This document shows, one piece after another, positions 21,780-33,733 of a stretch of 64,000 nt of DNA. Position numbers and translations under genes: made by a program. The notes under the pieces are model-generated. The model did not search any database, had not been told where the DNA came from, and worked only from the letters and a program-made list of their open reading frames with translations. The stretch is from NCBI RefSeq assembly GCF_002288925.2, contig NW_022098000.1, forward strand, positions 20,284,281-20,348,280. The letters run 5' to 3'. Source of the DNA: Delphinapterus leucas. Taxonomy: Eukaryota > Chordata > Mammalia > Artiodactyla > Monodontidae. The first letter of the stretch is position 1, and each line of letters begins with the position of its first letter.

Positions 21780-21796
21780 CCCTCCCTAACTTTATT

Positions 21797-24440
21797 GTGT
21801 ACATTCTGCTGTTCACTCCATACACTTCAGTATATTTAAAATTTTGAGAATTATTTATTTATTCCAAGACAAGCAGTTGTGTTTTCTAAATGGCTGATAC
21901 AGCTTTTTTTTATTTCTATGAGATTCTGTAAGGCTTATTTAAATTTTTTTTCAGTTTGCACTATTAACTCTCTTTTCCCAAGTGTTAGTTCTTTTCTTGA
22001 TTTAGTTTGGTGTTTCTCTTTCCAGGCGTTGGTTGAACTTAAATATCTAGTGATTCTTCCTTGTCTGCTGTCAGGACATACATATTCATGCATGTTAATT
22101 CTTATTTAAGATTTTAATTTTGGATGATTGTTGGGGAGGAAGACAAGTGTGCCAGTAGCTTATCTTCTGGGTAAAGCATTTCCCTCTTCCTTCTAGATGC
22201 CACTAACTCCCTATTGTTCCTCCCTTCCCTGAGTACCCAGACTCATTGCTTTGCCTGGGGGTATATACTGTATTGCAACCTACTAGGGCAAGCTGTGGAA
22301 GGATAAAAGCCAGGATGCCCAGGTATTCTGTATGAATATTCTCAAATAATGGCTCTGATGATGACTTTGGAGCTCTTTTCCACTCCCTGTCTCTGTTTCC
22401 TCAAGAGTGAAGCATTCCCAGCATCACCTCCACTTTGGCAGACATGTTCTTTTGGAAATTTTGGTTGCTTTTTTCCCAGAAGCTCAATCTCATCTTCTTT
22501 CAATATTTCATGAATACTTAAAAATTTCTTACCCCAAAGTGGCATGCCTTCTTATTTCCCTCATTGTCATAGATGAATAGATCTCTCTAGCTCTCTAATT
22601 CTGTTCTTATCTCTGTCTCTCTCCTCATATCCATAACATCTACACCCATAACCATTTCCATAAATAAATCCCTATTATTATGCATAGTTCCATGTCTTTT
22701 GGGCCATATCTTGGGGTTTGGGGTAGACGAGATGTAGGTACCTAAGTTTATTCCTGACATCTTGTTTTAATCTCCTAAAGTGGTCTTTAAATTGACCTTT
22801 ATTCTGTGACCTTTATTCTTTGTTTATTTCTATAAAAAGGAAGGTGTAACATTATAACTTAGGTTAGTGAAATCCTTTCTGTCAACACCTAAGATAGTAG
22901 AGCCGAATAGCATCATTTCTAATGATTTAACTAATGTAGGTATGGAGCTCAAAGATCCTAAAGGAAGAGAATGTTAACATGTTACTTACACTGTCTTTCC
23001 TAAATATTGGATATCTCCAAACAAGGTTGTAGCAAGTACAGGATCAAAGGCAATTAAAGACTGGATTTTCTGAAAACTGCCTGAAGTGTCTATATTCTGG
23101 GTTGTTGATTAAACAAAGATTGATATGCTTGAGATACCATATGGGCAGGCCAGAGTTGACATTCCATTATACAAATTTAAAGCATATCTTATCCTTGTCC
23201 CGATGGAAGGCTGTCCTCTATCTGTAGGAAGGTTCACCCAAAACTTCTTTTTTTCTTAAACAATGAGCTTAGACTGATTTATGGTAGAAAGCAGACAACT
23301 ATTCATGCGAAAACCGCATTTCTTGGTCATAAAGTATAGAAGACATAACAGGTCCCTTCCCTACCACTGTAATGTAGTAATCTCAACACGATTCCTAACA
23401 CTGCTTCTAAAGGATGGGTAAAGAATGTTGTAAAGTGTTTAAATCACAAAAGAATCATTATGAACTGGACTATAAATTACTTTTATTTTCATAATCTTAC
23501 TGCTTATATAAAAGGTGAAGCACAAATATTTTTAGACCCGTGTCACAATGAAGTGATCACTTTCAACGTAGTCTAGATGTTGATGTCAAGAAAGGAAAAA
23601 AGGCCAAAACAGTAATTCTAACTCTTGATTAGAGGCACAAGTGAAACTGTCCCTTACTTATGTCATAGGTTGATCTTTACCCTTATTTGATTCTGCTATG
23701 GAAGAGACCACTGAAAGTTGCTTTCTTCACTGAATCATTCAGAGATTTTGGGAAGCAATAATCCAATTCAGATTTTCTGTGGAAGAAACTCTACTATATT
23801 TATTCTTGATCCTGGCTCTTACATATTTTATAAAACTGTTAGCTCATGAATGCCTGGTGTTGACAAATTAGTTCTAACATCTAAAGGAGTCAGAGACTGA
23901 AAGCTAGACCAGAATAAAAATATATATGAGTTTGTATAGGTGACAGGTATCTTAGAAACTGACCTACTGAGTTTAGTGTGGGCTAGTCCGCCCTGATTTC
24001 TTTCAAGTTTGTTTTGCCAGGAGATTGGTTGGGAAAGGATTTAAAATTAGGACAAAATGAGGTATCTTGAAAACAGATACTCTTAGAGGTGAGAATAGTA
24101 GGGTGCCACTCTCCTTTGTTCTGTTATATTCTCAGCAGAGGGTCTTGCGGTGTAGGCGGGGATTCTTTGTTGCTGTCATTCGGAAACGTTCAAAACGTCC
24201 TTATGATCATAAAAAATGCAGTAACTTGCCTTTCTAGAACTATTTTGTATTTAATCTATTTCGGGAATATGTAGCTACATCTAGGTAAGCCAGACTCCAA
24301 AATGGATTTTTACTTTACATCCATTTTGCCTGTTTATATCAATGAAACTAAACACTTAAGCGCTATATATCTCCTTCACATGTTACTGAATATAAGCATT
24401 TCAAAACATAATTTTGGACTAGACTGTATCTTACATTCTC
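21797..24440. other. unassigned, low-repeat sequence
   Basis: 21797-22140 may be further antisense L1 (T-rich, no diagnostic motif). The rest (22140-24440) has no transposon, gene or RNA that I recognise. Confidence 0.4.
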
Positions 24441-24460
24441 TCTAAGCCCAGAGATATAAG

Positions 24461-24529
24461 AACACACACACACACACACACACGCACAAATGCATGCACA
24501 CATGCACATACGCACTCACAGATACACAC
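24461..24529. repeat. (AC)n microsatellite with degenerate tail
   Basis: About eleven perfect AC units followed by imperfect cacgca / catgca units. Confidence 0.95.
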
Positions 24530-24689
24530 TTGGTAGTTTTGTTTTAGCTTCATCGTAGAAAAATAGCTGTGTATGCAAAGACATGCGCCCAGTTAGCATG
24601 CCATTAAGACAGGCAAATAGAAATAGAAATGGGCAATGGAAATTAAATAACACGAATAACTTCTTGGAAGTTGTTTTTCCTTGCAATTA

Positions 24690-25060
24690 GCAGCACACAC
24701 CTCATGACTTCTTGAGGGGTCATGGTAGGCCTGAAGAGTAAATATTCCTTGGCAGTCGCTTTATATTTTCCCTCAGATGAGTTGTTTTTAATGGTAAAAG
24801 CAGTAGGGTGCAGCCGATATATAGAAAAAGTGACAGGTGCCAGTTTTGTTATTAAATCCCAGCCTCGGAGCCTCTGAATTTCAAATGAGGCCTCTTATTG
24901 GCTGCGTGTGTGAGGGGTCAGGGATGGGAAAGCGTGACCGGAGCAGAATGGGTTTCACTTCACTGAGCCACTCCAAAGTCTTCATTAAACATGGACATAA
25001 CATTTGCACTTGTTTTGTTTGTTCTAGACAGTTTGGATAATTACCCTCTGAAATGGTGTG
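24690..25060. promoter_or_regulatory. repeat-free stretch, possible conserved element
   Basis: No transposon recognised. It includes an inverted CCAAT word in 'cctcttattggctgcgtgtg' (24890-24909) and AT-rich homeodomain-like words. No TATA box or CpG cluster supports a promoter. A candidate only. Confidence 0.2.
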
Positions 25061-25890
25061 CACCCATGTAGATTTGTGTATTTATCAAGGGGAGGGGCTA
25101 TTGGGGCATGGGGAGAGGAGGACGAAGGTTCATTGCACTATTTATTTTAATCCTTCAGTGATGATTGTATTTCTCAACCTCCATACTGAACCTTATCAGT
25201 TGCCCCTTAAAACTGCTAGTTCAGGTCATTCAATTGAAATTGTATTTTATTGTAAGGGTAGCTTTTCGCAGTTCTCATTTCTTTTTCTCCTCCCCCTCCT
25301 GGAGGGTCTGAGGACCCCCATTGACTTGGGAAAGAACTCTGCCCTCTACCAGAAAAGACTAAAGGAGAGAACTCAACCTTAAAAAGAAAAGACAACCAGC
25401 CTATGAACTGCCTCCCCTCAAAATAAAAGAGGCCAGACAGAGATAGGAGGCAAGGAGCAGGGTCCTTTGTCATTACCTTGTCATTCTCCTTAGAATAGTG
25501 TATTGAGAAGGTCAGCAATTCCGAGAAAGCCATTGTTTAGTGGTCTGTACACAGGATTCATGATCAAGCACATCTAGGCAATAAGTCTTAGCCTTTCTTC
25601 ATGAATTTTGCAGGGAATTTAGTTTTTTGTTAGTTGTTGGTTAACTGTATCTTTCACTTGATTAGCAGGCCATTTGCTCCCTCCTTACCTGAAAAAGTAG
25701 ATAATCTCAATATTTCTTTGTAGTGAGGGGAGAAAACTGAGGCAGCCAGTCCTTTAATGCCACCTAACAAAAACCCTAGTCACCATAACTGAGGATGGGA
25801 GACATTATTTCTGCAGACAACTATGGCATAAGAGAACGCCCAATCATAGCATCTTACTTTTAGTTCTCTCAGGTACATCATCAGAGGTAG
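25061..25890. other. unassigned non-coding sequence
   Basis: Overlapping open frames on both strands (25053-25382 plus, 25533-25216 minus) have no recognisable protein content. Confidence 0.4.
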
Positions 25891-25894
25891 GTAT

Positions 25895-26275
25895 AGGTAA
25901 CATTATTAAGAGCTTATTATGTGGAAGACACCATCCTGAGTGTTTGACACCTATTTATTTCTCATAACAACCTCATGAGGAAAGTATTATTATTGTTATT
26001 ATTATTGTAATTATTTTTAAAATGATGATTCCTTTTTTTTTTTTTTGACCACACCTCACAGCATGCGGGATCTTAGTTCCGTCAACAGAGATAGATCCCG
26101 TGCAGTGGATGTGCAGATTCTTAACCACTGGACCTCCAGGGAAGTCCTGATGATTCTAAGGCGTTGAGAAATTGAGTAACTTGCCTAAGCCAGAAAGGTA
26201 CTAATAAGTACCTGAGCTGGGATTTGAGCTCACATAGCATTTGGCCCCAGAGTGTGTGATCTTAACCACCATGCC
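25895..26275 (-). mobile_element. MIR fossil split by a SINE
   Basis: Left part: 'taagagcttattatgtggaa', 'tttctcataacaacctcatg', 'aggaaagtattattattgtt' (25895-26031). After the nested SINE, 'gaaattgagtaacttgccta', 'gagctgggatttgagctcac' and 'atcttaaccaccatgcctct' complete it (26157-26275). The TTA-rich stretch at 25985-26018 is the expanded MIR 'tattatt' region. Confidence 0.8.
26032..26147 (-). mobile_element. short CHR-type SINE nested in a MIR
   Basis: Antisense: poly-T, 'gaccacacctcacagcatgc', 'gggatcttagttccgtcaac', 'ttcttaaccactggacctcc', 'agggaagtcc'. A 9-base target duplication (tgatgattc) lies at 26023-26031 and 26148-26156. It is the short subfamily, like the copy at 14944, and more diverged than the long copies. 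Confidence 0.9.
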
Positions 26276-26565
26276 TCTCATGAAAGGGAGGTAGAGCAGG
26301 CATTAGATACAGTGAGAGACCAAGAACTTAGAGACACTCTTTATAGTCCAAAGTATTAGAGCTGGATGAAGAGCCAAGTGTCCCTACATCTTTGTCTAGA
26401 TTTCCCCTACTGACACCATCTAAGGACTGTATATCTCTAGAAATGGCACCTGAAGAGCCAGTCCTCCTAGGTAACGGGGTACAGAGAAAAAAATCTCTTT
26501 CGTGGAGTTGCCATCCTTGGGATGTGAAGGGTGGAAGGCACCAGAGCCTATGTGTACCTCATGCT
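26276..26565. other. unassigned non-coding sequence
   Basis: No family recognised. 'tattagagctggatgaagag' near 26355 hints at an L3 tail. Confidence 0.35.
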
Positions 26566-26569
26566 CTAC

Positions 26570-26665
26570 TAGATGCTGTGTGCAATTAAACCAAAAAACA
26601 GTTTTGAACTTAGGAATCTCACAGTCTAGTAGGAAGCCAAGACATGGAACTAATGGGACCCAAAA
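26570..26665 (-). mobile_element. L2 3' fragment
   Basis: 'atgctgtgtgcaattaaacc', 'ggaatctcacagtctagtag' and 'gaagccaagacatggaacta' follow the antisense L2 terminal region. Confidence 0.45.
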
Positions 26666-27160
26666 GTTAATAGAGTTTTCCTTATTTCAGGATGTGCCTA
26701 CCCGATGATTGAAAAAAAAAAGATCAACCAACTGATTATTTTTTTTAACAATTTGTTGCCACTTTTCATCCTTAAAAAAGGAATGAACGAACCTCACTGT
26801 TGAAGATTTCAGAGTGAAGGGGAGTCCGTGCGGATCAACAGTACTTTCTGAGGACATGCTTGCAGCTCAGCCGTGGCAGGCACTTTCAGATACAGACTTT
26901 TGGAGGCAGAGTAGTTAGCGGGCAGTGAGCACGCACGGTCCATCTGAGTGTGGACTGAGCCTGTGCCCTCAGCGTCCAGTTGCATGAGAGTATTGTTCAA
27001 AGGGGGTGACAGACTCCATCCACAAATAAATATGGGCACGAACAGTCGTCAAAAAAAATACCGTATAGGAAAGTTTCATAGACATTAGAAGAGAGAGACA
27101 AAGCTAGTATTTACAAGGACCTTATACTTGCATTGGAAATAATATGATGTAAACTTATTT
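26666..27160. other. unassigned non-coding sequence
   Basis: Nothing recognisable. Confidence 0.4.
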
Positions 27161-27178
27161 TTAAAAACCTAGAGAAAA

Positions 27179-27381
27179 GGGGCTTCCCTGGTGGCGCAGT
27201 GGTTGAGAGTCCGCCCGCCAATGCAGGGGACACGGGTTCGTTCCCCAGTCCGGGAAGATCCCACATGCCGTGGAGCGGCTGGGCCCATGAGCCATGGCCG
27301 CTGAGCCTGCGCGTCCGGAGCCCGTGCTCCACAACGGGAGAGGCAAAAACGGTGGGGGCCCGCGGTACCAAAAAAAAAAAA
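27179..27381 (+). mobile_element. CHR-type tRNA-derived SINE
   Basis: Full-length sense copy with intact A-box and B-box regions and a poly-A tail. A 16-base target duplication (aaaaacctagagaaaa) lies at 27163-27178 and 27382-27397. Many CpGs are retained, so it is fairly young. Confidence 0.95.
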
Positions 27382-27399
27382 AAAAACCTAGAGAAAAAT

Positions 27400-28015
27400 A
27401 TAAGACCATACACCCAGGTACCATGGGTGCATACTTGTGTAGGAGTGAAACTAATAAGGGGAAAAGCTAAATCGTTTTAATGTTAGTTTATGTCTGCATT
27501 TGTATTGTCTTCTCTTAAGATTTTTTTAAAGCCTATTTAGAGTGAGAGTGATGAACGTATAATTTGTTAGTTTATGGCTTCAGATGTGATCTTCTTCTCT
27601 ACAGTAAGCTTGCCTGATGTGCTCAGTTTTAGGTGTGTTAGGTAGGAATGGGCATATTTACTTGCACAGTGTGTGCTGGAAACCCCAGCTGGTCTGCCCA
27701 CCTTTCTTCTGGGGCCTTGATTTTCCAAGTATGTTGAAAACTTGGGGCCATTTGCTGCCTGGTGCTTCCTACAACGCCATAGGGTATGTGAGACCAGGAA
27801 CTGTGGCCGGCCTTTAGCAGCATGGGGGAGCCTTGCTGTTCAGGGAGTCTTGGATGTTTAGCGCCTGCAGGAAAATACAGGTAGTGGTGAGGCTACCCAG
27901 GTTACTTTTACATACAACTGTGTATGCAAAAAACTATATACTGCTGAAAAAGAGGTTACGTACCTGATTTCAGTACAAGGAAATGTTTTGGGTTTTAGCA
28001 CTACAAGAACCTTGG
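27400..28015. other. unassigned non-coding sequence
   Basis: Open frames at 27617-27823 occur on both strands at once and carry no recognisable protein. Confidence 0.4.
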
Positions 28016-28019
28016 AAAA

Positions 28020-28445
28020 CATTGGATTCAAATCTTTTCCAGGACAGAGATTCCTTCCGACAACACTTGAAACCCTTATCTGCTTAAACTTGCAGTAATG
28101 AGGAATTTACCAACTTTCGAGGCACCGTATTCCTTAAGTTGAAGCATGCCTTTCGGCATCTTTCCCTGGCTCTTCTTTATAAAGCTGCACAAAATAAATT
28201 GTTCTTTCTAAATCTTCAATAAACCAAAGTAAACTCAGACCACTGACCAGACCTCATATGGGCAATCTTTCATCTTCTGAGTTACTCTGCTTTCTGTTTC
28301 ATTTGCACATCTTAAAATGTGCAACTCAAAATTAAGCACCACAGGTGTCCTCAGACAAGAGCTCAGGTGGTAAGACGTGTCTCCATTGAGCAGGACACCA
28401 TGTCTTTTCTAATAAAACCCAAGATGATGTTAACTTGTTAGAAGC
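28020..28445 (-). mobile_element. L3/CR1 LINE fossil
   Basis: Antisense L3/CR1 3' region. 'cagtaatgaggaatttacca' stands where the consensus has the 'gatggggaactcactacc' motif. 'catcttaaaatgtgcaactc', 'aaaattaagcaccacaggtg' and 'tcctcagacaagagctcagg' match 'cttaaaatgtggcgcccaga ... ccagatgtggtctgaccagg' in order, and 'aataaaacccaagatgatgt' matches the following 'gcctaagatcgc' motif. CR1-like LINEs predate mammals, and such preserved order is uncommon. Confidence 0.65.
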
Positions 28446-28459
28446 TCTGTATCCCCTTG

Positions 28460-28664
28460 ACTGGTGGTTGTCAACTGGGTGATTTTGCCCGCAGGGGACA
28501 TTTGGCATTGTCTGGAGCTTGGTTGTCATACCTGGTAGGGTACTAGAAGCATCTAGTGTAGTGGGTAAAGACCTGGAAAGCTGCTAAAAATCCTCCAAAG
28601 CACACCCACAACAAAGAATGACCTGGGCCTGAATGTCCATAGATCTGTGGTTGAGAAATCCCCA
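28460..28664 (+). mobile_element. MER20 hAT fossil, second copy
   Basis: 'tggtggttgtcaactgggtg', 'attttgcccgcaggggacat', 'ttggcattgtctggagcttg', 'acaacaaagaatgacctggg', 'tgtggttgagaaatccccat' in MER20 order. It keeps the left end better than the copy at 8430. Confidence 0.85.
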
Positions 28665-29155
28665 TCTTGATTACAGACATCCTGAAGACAAGCTTCACCT
28701 GAACACCAAAGCTAGAACTGAAAGGAATAAGGGAGTCAGAAATGCACTTAGTTTACAGTAAGGAGGAAGTCTAAGTGTGCAGAAGGGTGTGAGCCTCGGG
28801 CTGATACCCCTCCTGCAGCATTAGCCAGAAAGCAAGCTTTGGACATTATTAGGAGGAAGAGACGGACAGAAAGCTCAGTGTATCACAAGGGCATCAGATT
28901 GGTACGGCAAGTCTCCCCAGAAGGCAAGCCAGAATGTAAAACTGCCTCTGCACCAGAAAGGAAGCAATAGTAATCATGTTTGCAAATTAAACGCTTAGCA
29001 GAAAACAAAGGTCTTGGTATAATTAGCAGTTTAAACATTCTCTGGTGGGAGAATCATCCTTGGGAAGTGATTCAAATCTAAAGTCTCTGGGACTGAGGAG
29101 AGTGAGGTGACATCAGAAGAGGTCACCTTTGTTATGAATCATTTAGTAAGCAGTA
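28665..29155. other. unassigned non-coding sequence
   Basis: Nothing recognisable. Confidence 0.4.
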
Positions 29156-29159
29156 AGAG

Positions 29160-29720
29160 AGTTAAACACAGGAAATTTATTGATTTTCTTTAATAATTCA
29201 GAAAATGCAATTTAAAATGACATAACCCTGACAAAAATGAAAATAATACCCATTTTGCCTAGAATGTGGATAAATAGGCATTTCCATAGTGGTTATGGGA
29301 GTAGAAATGGATATACTTTTCTAAAATATAAGTTAGAAAATCTGGAAGGAAAGCCCTAAAAATGCACAACCCGATGACTTGTCTCTCGGAGATTGTCATA
29401 AAGGATAATTACATTTAAGGAAAAATATTTAACAATAAGAAATGCTTATTTCTATACTGTTTTAGGGACCAGACTAAATATTTTTAAATGGGGATAGGTT
29501 AAATAAATCATGACGTATCACAGAATAGAATATTATGCCATCATTAAAATTATATGAGAATATATTTATTGACATGAAAATATGGCATGCCCACAAAATT
29601 GTATTAAATGAAAAAAGAAAATGCACATATTTTTGTAGGTAGACATTAAGTGGGCATTGCAGGGAAAGACCTGGATTAAAAATTTTTGTCTGCATGTTTG
29701 TACTTTCTCATTTTTGATAC
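29160..29720 (+). mobile_element. old L1 3' end, sense
   Basis: 'catgacgtatcacagaatag', 'aatattatgccatcattaaa', 'gagaatatatttattgacat', 'gaaaatatggcatgcccaca' and 'attgtattaaatgaaaaaag' follow the sense 3' region of old L1 or HAL1 elements. Non-coding at this age. Confidence 0.6.
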
Positions 29721-30590
29721 TAAGTAGTGCTTTTTTAAAACAAAAAATAGAAGTAATTTTTAAATATAAGAGTAATCTTAGAAAAAAGAAAGCCCATAAA
29801 ACAGTCAAAAGAAATTTATACCACTGTAATAAGTGATTAGCAAGAGGTATGTATAATAGACTGATGAAAAAAGCATTTTAAAAGTCTGAGGAAACAGTAA
29901 AATTAGGCCAGGTAATAATAATGAATGTCTTTGATTGCCCAGACTTAGGCAGGATATTATAAGAGATGAGATTTTCACAAAGAACAAAGGATTGTTTCCT
30001 AGAACAGGCAGTTCACAAGCAAAAGAAATGCACTCCTTCGACTGTTGCATTGAACAGCTGATTCAGAAAATAATGGTAAACGAGTCCGAAACCAATTAGA
30101 AAGAATCTTTACTGAAAGGGAAGGAGCAAATCTGATCATTGTTAGGACTTCTAAGTATTTAAATAGTATTGAGACGAGGATTTAAAACAGGGATTAAAAA
30201 AACGAACAGCAATATAGGACCCACTGAGGGGTCCTCTGTCTAGAATCCTACAGTGAATTGCATAGTGATCTCTGGATTTGTGAGCTCCCCTCATTATCCA
30301 AGTGGTTAACTACGGGGTTCAGACCGACCAGATAAAGCGTTTATGGATCAGTGCGTACAGGCCAGGCATGGCAAAGAGGGTGTTAAGTCTGTCTAAGGCG
30401 TAAATTGATGATCCTATGCTATTGGTTACAACTAGGTCTTACTGCACACGTCTTTCTATAGCAAAGAGGGCCATCCAAAGGTTGGCAGCCAAAAGGAACA
30501 GTTCAAACAAAATGTGAAACACCCTCTTCCCTTTGCCTAACTGTATAAGGAGGTCTCTGCATCTGGTACTCCCTGTGCGGTCCAGGTGTC
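29721..30590. other. unassigned non-coding sequence
   Basis: Nothing recognisable. AT-rich up to 29900, then balanced. Confidence 0.4.
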
Positions 30591-30594
30591 AGAG

Positions 30595-30660
30595 CCTCCA
30601 GAGAGGCCTGTTGAAGTTAGAGAAAATCCAAAGAAAGGCTGCAAAGTAGACTTTGCAAGG
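30595..30660 (+). mobile_element. possible CR1/L3 fragment
   Basis: 'gaagttagagaaaatccaaa' then 'gaaaggctgcaaag' would read LEKIQRKAAK, similar to the LERVQRRA type motif near the C terminus of CR1-clade reverse transcriptases. Very short and tentative. Confidence 0.3.
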
Positions 30661-30734
30661 AGTAAGCAGTAAGGAGAGGTAGGGAAGGAGAAAAAAGGAG
30701 GCAAATTGGATGTAATGAATGTTAGTTTTCCTTC

Positions 30735-30950
30735 CAGGTAACAGAAACTGTGCTGGGCCTTTGCACAAGATACCTTATTTATTCCTCAAAGTTCACTTAA
30801 CTGGCAAGACAAACTTGATATACCAATCCCATTTTTATTATTCTCAATTCATTTCGAGAACATGGTGTATCTCAGCTCCTCACTTTCTGACTGTGTGACT
30901 TCAGGGAGTGATTTAACTTCCCTGTGTCTAGTTTGTATGATAAGTCTGAA
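30735..30950. mobile_element. two MIR pieces, opposed
   Basis: 30735-30860 reads as antisense MIR ('actgtgctgggcctttgcac', 'ataccaatcccatttttatt'). 30870-30950 reads as sense MIR ('cactttctgactgtgtgact', 'taacttccctgtgtctagtt'). Two independent insertions are the simplest reading. Confidence 0.5.
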
Positions 30951-31379
30951 AACCAGCATTCAAGAAGTGGTTGAACTCTGTGGTCTTGTTCACTCAAGTC
31001 TGGGTGCTCCAGAATGAGGTGCTCTTGAAGTTTGAGTTTTGGCCAAGCTGTTCTCCCTCCCTTCGCTTCACGTGGCTGGTAATGAGCTTAGGATGGCCTT
31101 CAGGTGGATGTGACATGCATGAGGCTGCTACCTACAGCTGGCCTGACTTAGTCATATCCCTGTGTTTCTACATGTGAGACAATCTGCTAGACTCATGGAA
31201 AAAAAAAGCATTCCTCCCTTTGAGCCCCAAGCTGACACAAAGGCAAAGACTGAGCTAAATTGCTCCCATCAGCATTTGTTTTTAAATTAAAGGAACGAGG
31301 ATTTGAAGGGAGTGGCTAACCCAGAGACCCCTTGGCTGAGGGCACTTAGAGGCTTATCTTTGCAGGCTCAAAAATGTAA
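30951..31379. other. unassigned non-coding sequence
   Basis: Nothing recognisable. Confidence 0.4.
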
Positions 31380-31640
31380 TTTTATTAAGGGAAAATAGCA
31401 GCCTAATGTCTCCAAATGTTTTAATTATTTATCCACCGCTGTTTCAACTTGTCCTCTGATGTTGGCTGTGAGTCAGATGCAGATTTAAGCAGTGTTTTAG
31501 CAATTACTACACCAGCATTAACTTTTCTTCTGTATTAGAAATCAAATCAAAGGACTTTTTCCCCTTGTTGTTAATTCATTTTTTTACAACAGGGATGAAA
31601 ATATTAACATCTCAGGAGGGAAAATAAAATCGTAAAATAG
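31380..31640. promoter_or_regulatory. candidate conserved non-coding element
   Basis: Repeat-free, AT-rich but not simple, dense in short homeodomain- and MEF2-like words ('gttttaattatttatccacc' near 31419, 'tagcaattactacaccagca' near 31498, 'ttgttaattcattttttt' near 31570). These traits are typical of developmental enhancers, but conservation is not visible here. Confidence 0.3.
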
Positions 31641-32170
31641 TTCAGAAGGTCATAAGCATCCCTGTCAACAGAGTTCCAAGAAAAAAAACCAACAACCCAA
31701 CGACAACACATATTTGCACCTCCAAAACATAAGCTTCCTGGACCAAACGTATTTTGGAAAGAAGTAAAAGCCTCAACAGCCAAAGGGCGTGAGTCCCTGC
31801 CTCCAAGACCGACCCTACCTGAGTTACTAAAGCTACTCTGTGTCTTAGTTTTCTTATGAGAAATAAGGTATGTGAAAATCCTGCTGCACCTTACATCATC
31901 TATTTAATTTGATTTAAATGACTATGTTTTGAGGCATCAAGGTATGGTTGGCACTTTGATGGAGCTGCACTAATCTATAATAATGTTTTAAAGTACCAGA
32001 CAAAATTACCTGCTGAATAGGAGCAAATTAAATCTTTTGCCTTCCTGAGTGTGAAGTATTAAATAGGGACGCATCCTCTTCTGTCTTTAATTCCATACCT
32101 TGCTTAAGAAAGCAAAGAGAGGAAAAGTGGCTGTATTACTCCATATGTGGAACAGGAAGCTCTAGCTTTT
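31641..32170. other. unassigned non-coding sequence
   Basis: Nothing recognisable. Confidence 0.4.
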
Positions 32171-32179
32171 TGATGAGAG

Positions 32180-32300
32180 TATTGTAGATTCTGAAGGTTG
32201 GAAGAGGCATTAGAGGCGAGGCAGTGCACCCATGAGGTCCTCTGTTTAAATAAAGTGAAACTGACCACAGTTCTAGGGAGGAGGGTCAATTGGCCTACCC
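32180..32300 (-). mobile_element. possible L3/MIR3-type fragment
   Basis: 'gattctgaaggttggaagag', 'gcattagaggcgaggcagtg' and 'aagtgaaactgaccacagtt' follow the order of the antisense L3/MIR3 tail. Weak. Confidence 0.35.
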
Positions 32301-32600
32301 TGCATCTTTTACAACTTTCAGATCAAATAGCCTTCAAAAGCTGTTTTTAAAAGAGCCCTTATTTAAATGATCATCTACTGTTGCATAAGTTGTAGCCTTT
32401 TAACCATAAACTCATTTATAAGCTCAATTAGGTCAATGGTGACAAAAACCATGGGGAAAAGATTTATTGTACTTTAAATTTCAGTTAATCTAGATGTAGA
32501 GAAATATACTAAGAAATAAGTAATTCAAGATAGAAAGTGATGAAAGACACTCACCATGGTGCTAAATCAATAAAATGTATATTAAATGCCTGCTGGGTCA
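32301..32600. other. unassigned, repeat-free
   Basis: No transposon seen. AT-rich with scattered TAAT-containing words. Possibly part of a regulatory stretch, but unsupported. Confidence 0.3.
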
Positions 32601-32610
32601 AGGCATGGTA

Positions 32611-32913
32611 TAGTCAGCCCTCTGTATTGATTGGTTCCACATCCTGGGATTCATTTGGAAAAAAAAAATTGAAAAAAATTTCTAGAAAGTTCCAAAAAGC
32701 AAAACTTGAATTTGCAGTGCACTGACAACTATTTACATAGCATTTACATTGTATTAGGTATTATAGGTAATCTAGAGATTTTAAGTATATGGGAAGATGT
32801 GCCTAGGTTATAAGCAAATACTATGTCATTGCCTATGAGACTTGAGCATCGGCAGATCTTGGTATCTGCAGGTGTCCTGGAGCCAATCCCCCATGGATGC
32901 CAAGGGATGACTG
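32611..32913. mobile_element. MER2-type Tigger DNA transposon
   Basis: Terminal regions are complementary: 'agtcagccctctgtattgat' at the left and 'ggatgccaagggatgactg' at the right, with TA dinucleotides immediately outside (32609-32610 and 32914-32915), as expected for mariner/Tigger elements. The interior has 'tctagaaagttccaaaaagc', 'catagcatttacattgtatt', 'aggttataagcaaatactat'. Near full length, with no transposase. Confidence 0.85.
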
Positions 32914-32915
32914 TA

Positions 32916-33715
32916 GTGGTGCTTCAGAGAAACAGACAAAGTACAATGTATGCTTTGACTCCAGGAAGACTACCCCAGTCATCTTTCAGTGTTTTCAGAG
33001 ACCAAGGCCTTTTTTTGCAGAATATGGAGGAGTCACCACTGGGGCCAAGGGAAGTTCAAGAAAGCACTGCAAGACCAGGACCCCTGTTAACTGCTTCCCT
33101 CCAAGCATCTTTTGGGGGAGAGAGCTTCCTCTCACTATTTCATTTGAAAAAGATTCTACTACTTTAAATTAAACTTTGAAGATTAGCTAATGCCTTTACT
33201 TATATATAAGCAAATAGTATTACCCTATATACACATTTTTTGTATTTCCTCTCATTGTTCCCCTTTTCTGTAAGGTCATCATAAATTCCTCAGAAGGAAA
33301 AAGTTTTGTTTGCTTAACAGAATTTTAAAAAGCCACAGGTTATGGCCATCGTTTTCCCTGTGGGTTGCTTGATGAAGAAATCATATATGTTTCTGTTACT
33401 GCCTCTATTTTTGGATTTATTTTGCATTGCAAGTCCAATAAATTTTAAGTTCTCTTTGCTAATTAAAATTAGATTTTTTTCAACTGAAAAGAATTTACTA
33501 AATCCCCAATATAGATTCAGAATAGAAGTTCATACCAAGAGCAGGTAAGGGAAGGTGTAGATATAAAATAAGTTTAAAACATGGCTCTGCCCGTGAGGAT
33601 GTTATAGTCTTGCTGGGCAGACAAGAGGAAAACCCAAAAAGTCACAATAATTAGGAGGAAGTTTCTTTATGGAAAAATTTCCTTTCTCCGGCTAACCTTC
33701 CTGAGGTGAAGAGCA
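32916..33715. other. unassigned non-coding sequence
   Basis: Open frames at 32823-33172 begin inside the MER2 copy and have no recognisable content. The rest is plain AT-rich sequence. Confidence 0.4.
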
Positions 33716-33733
33716 TCAAATAGAAAGAGCAGA

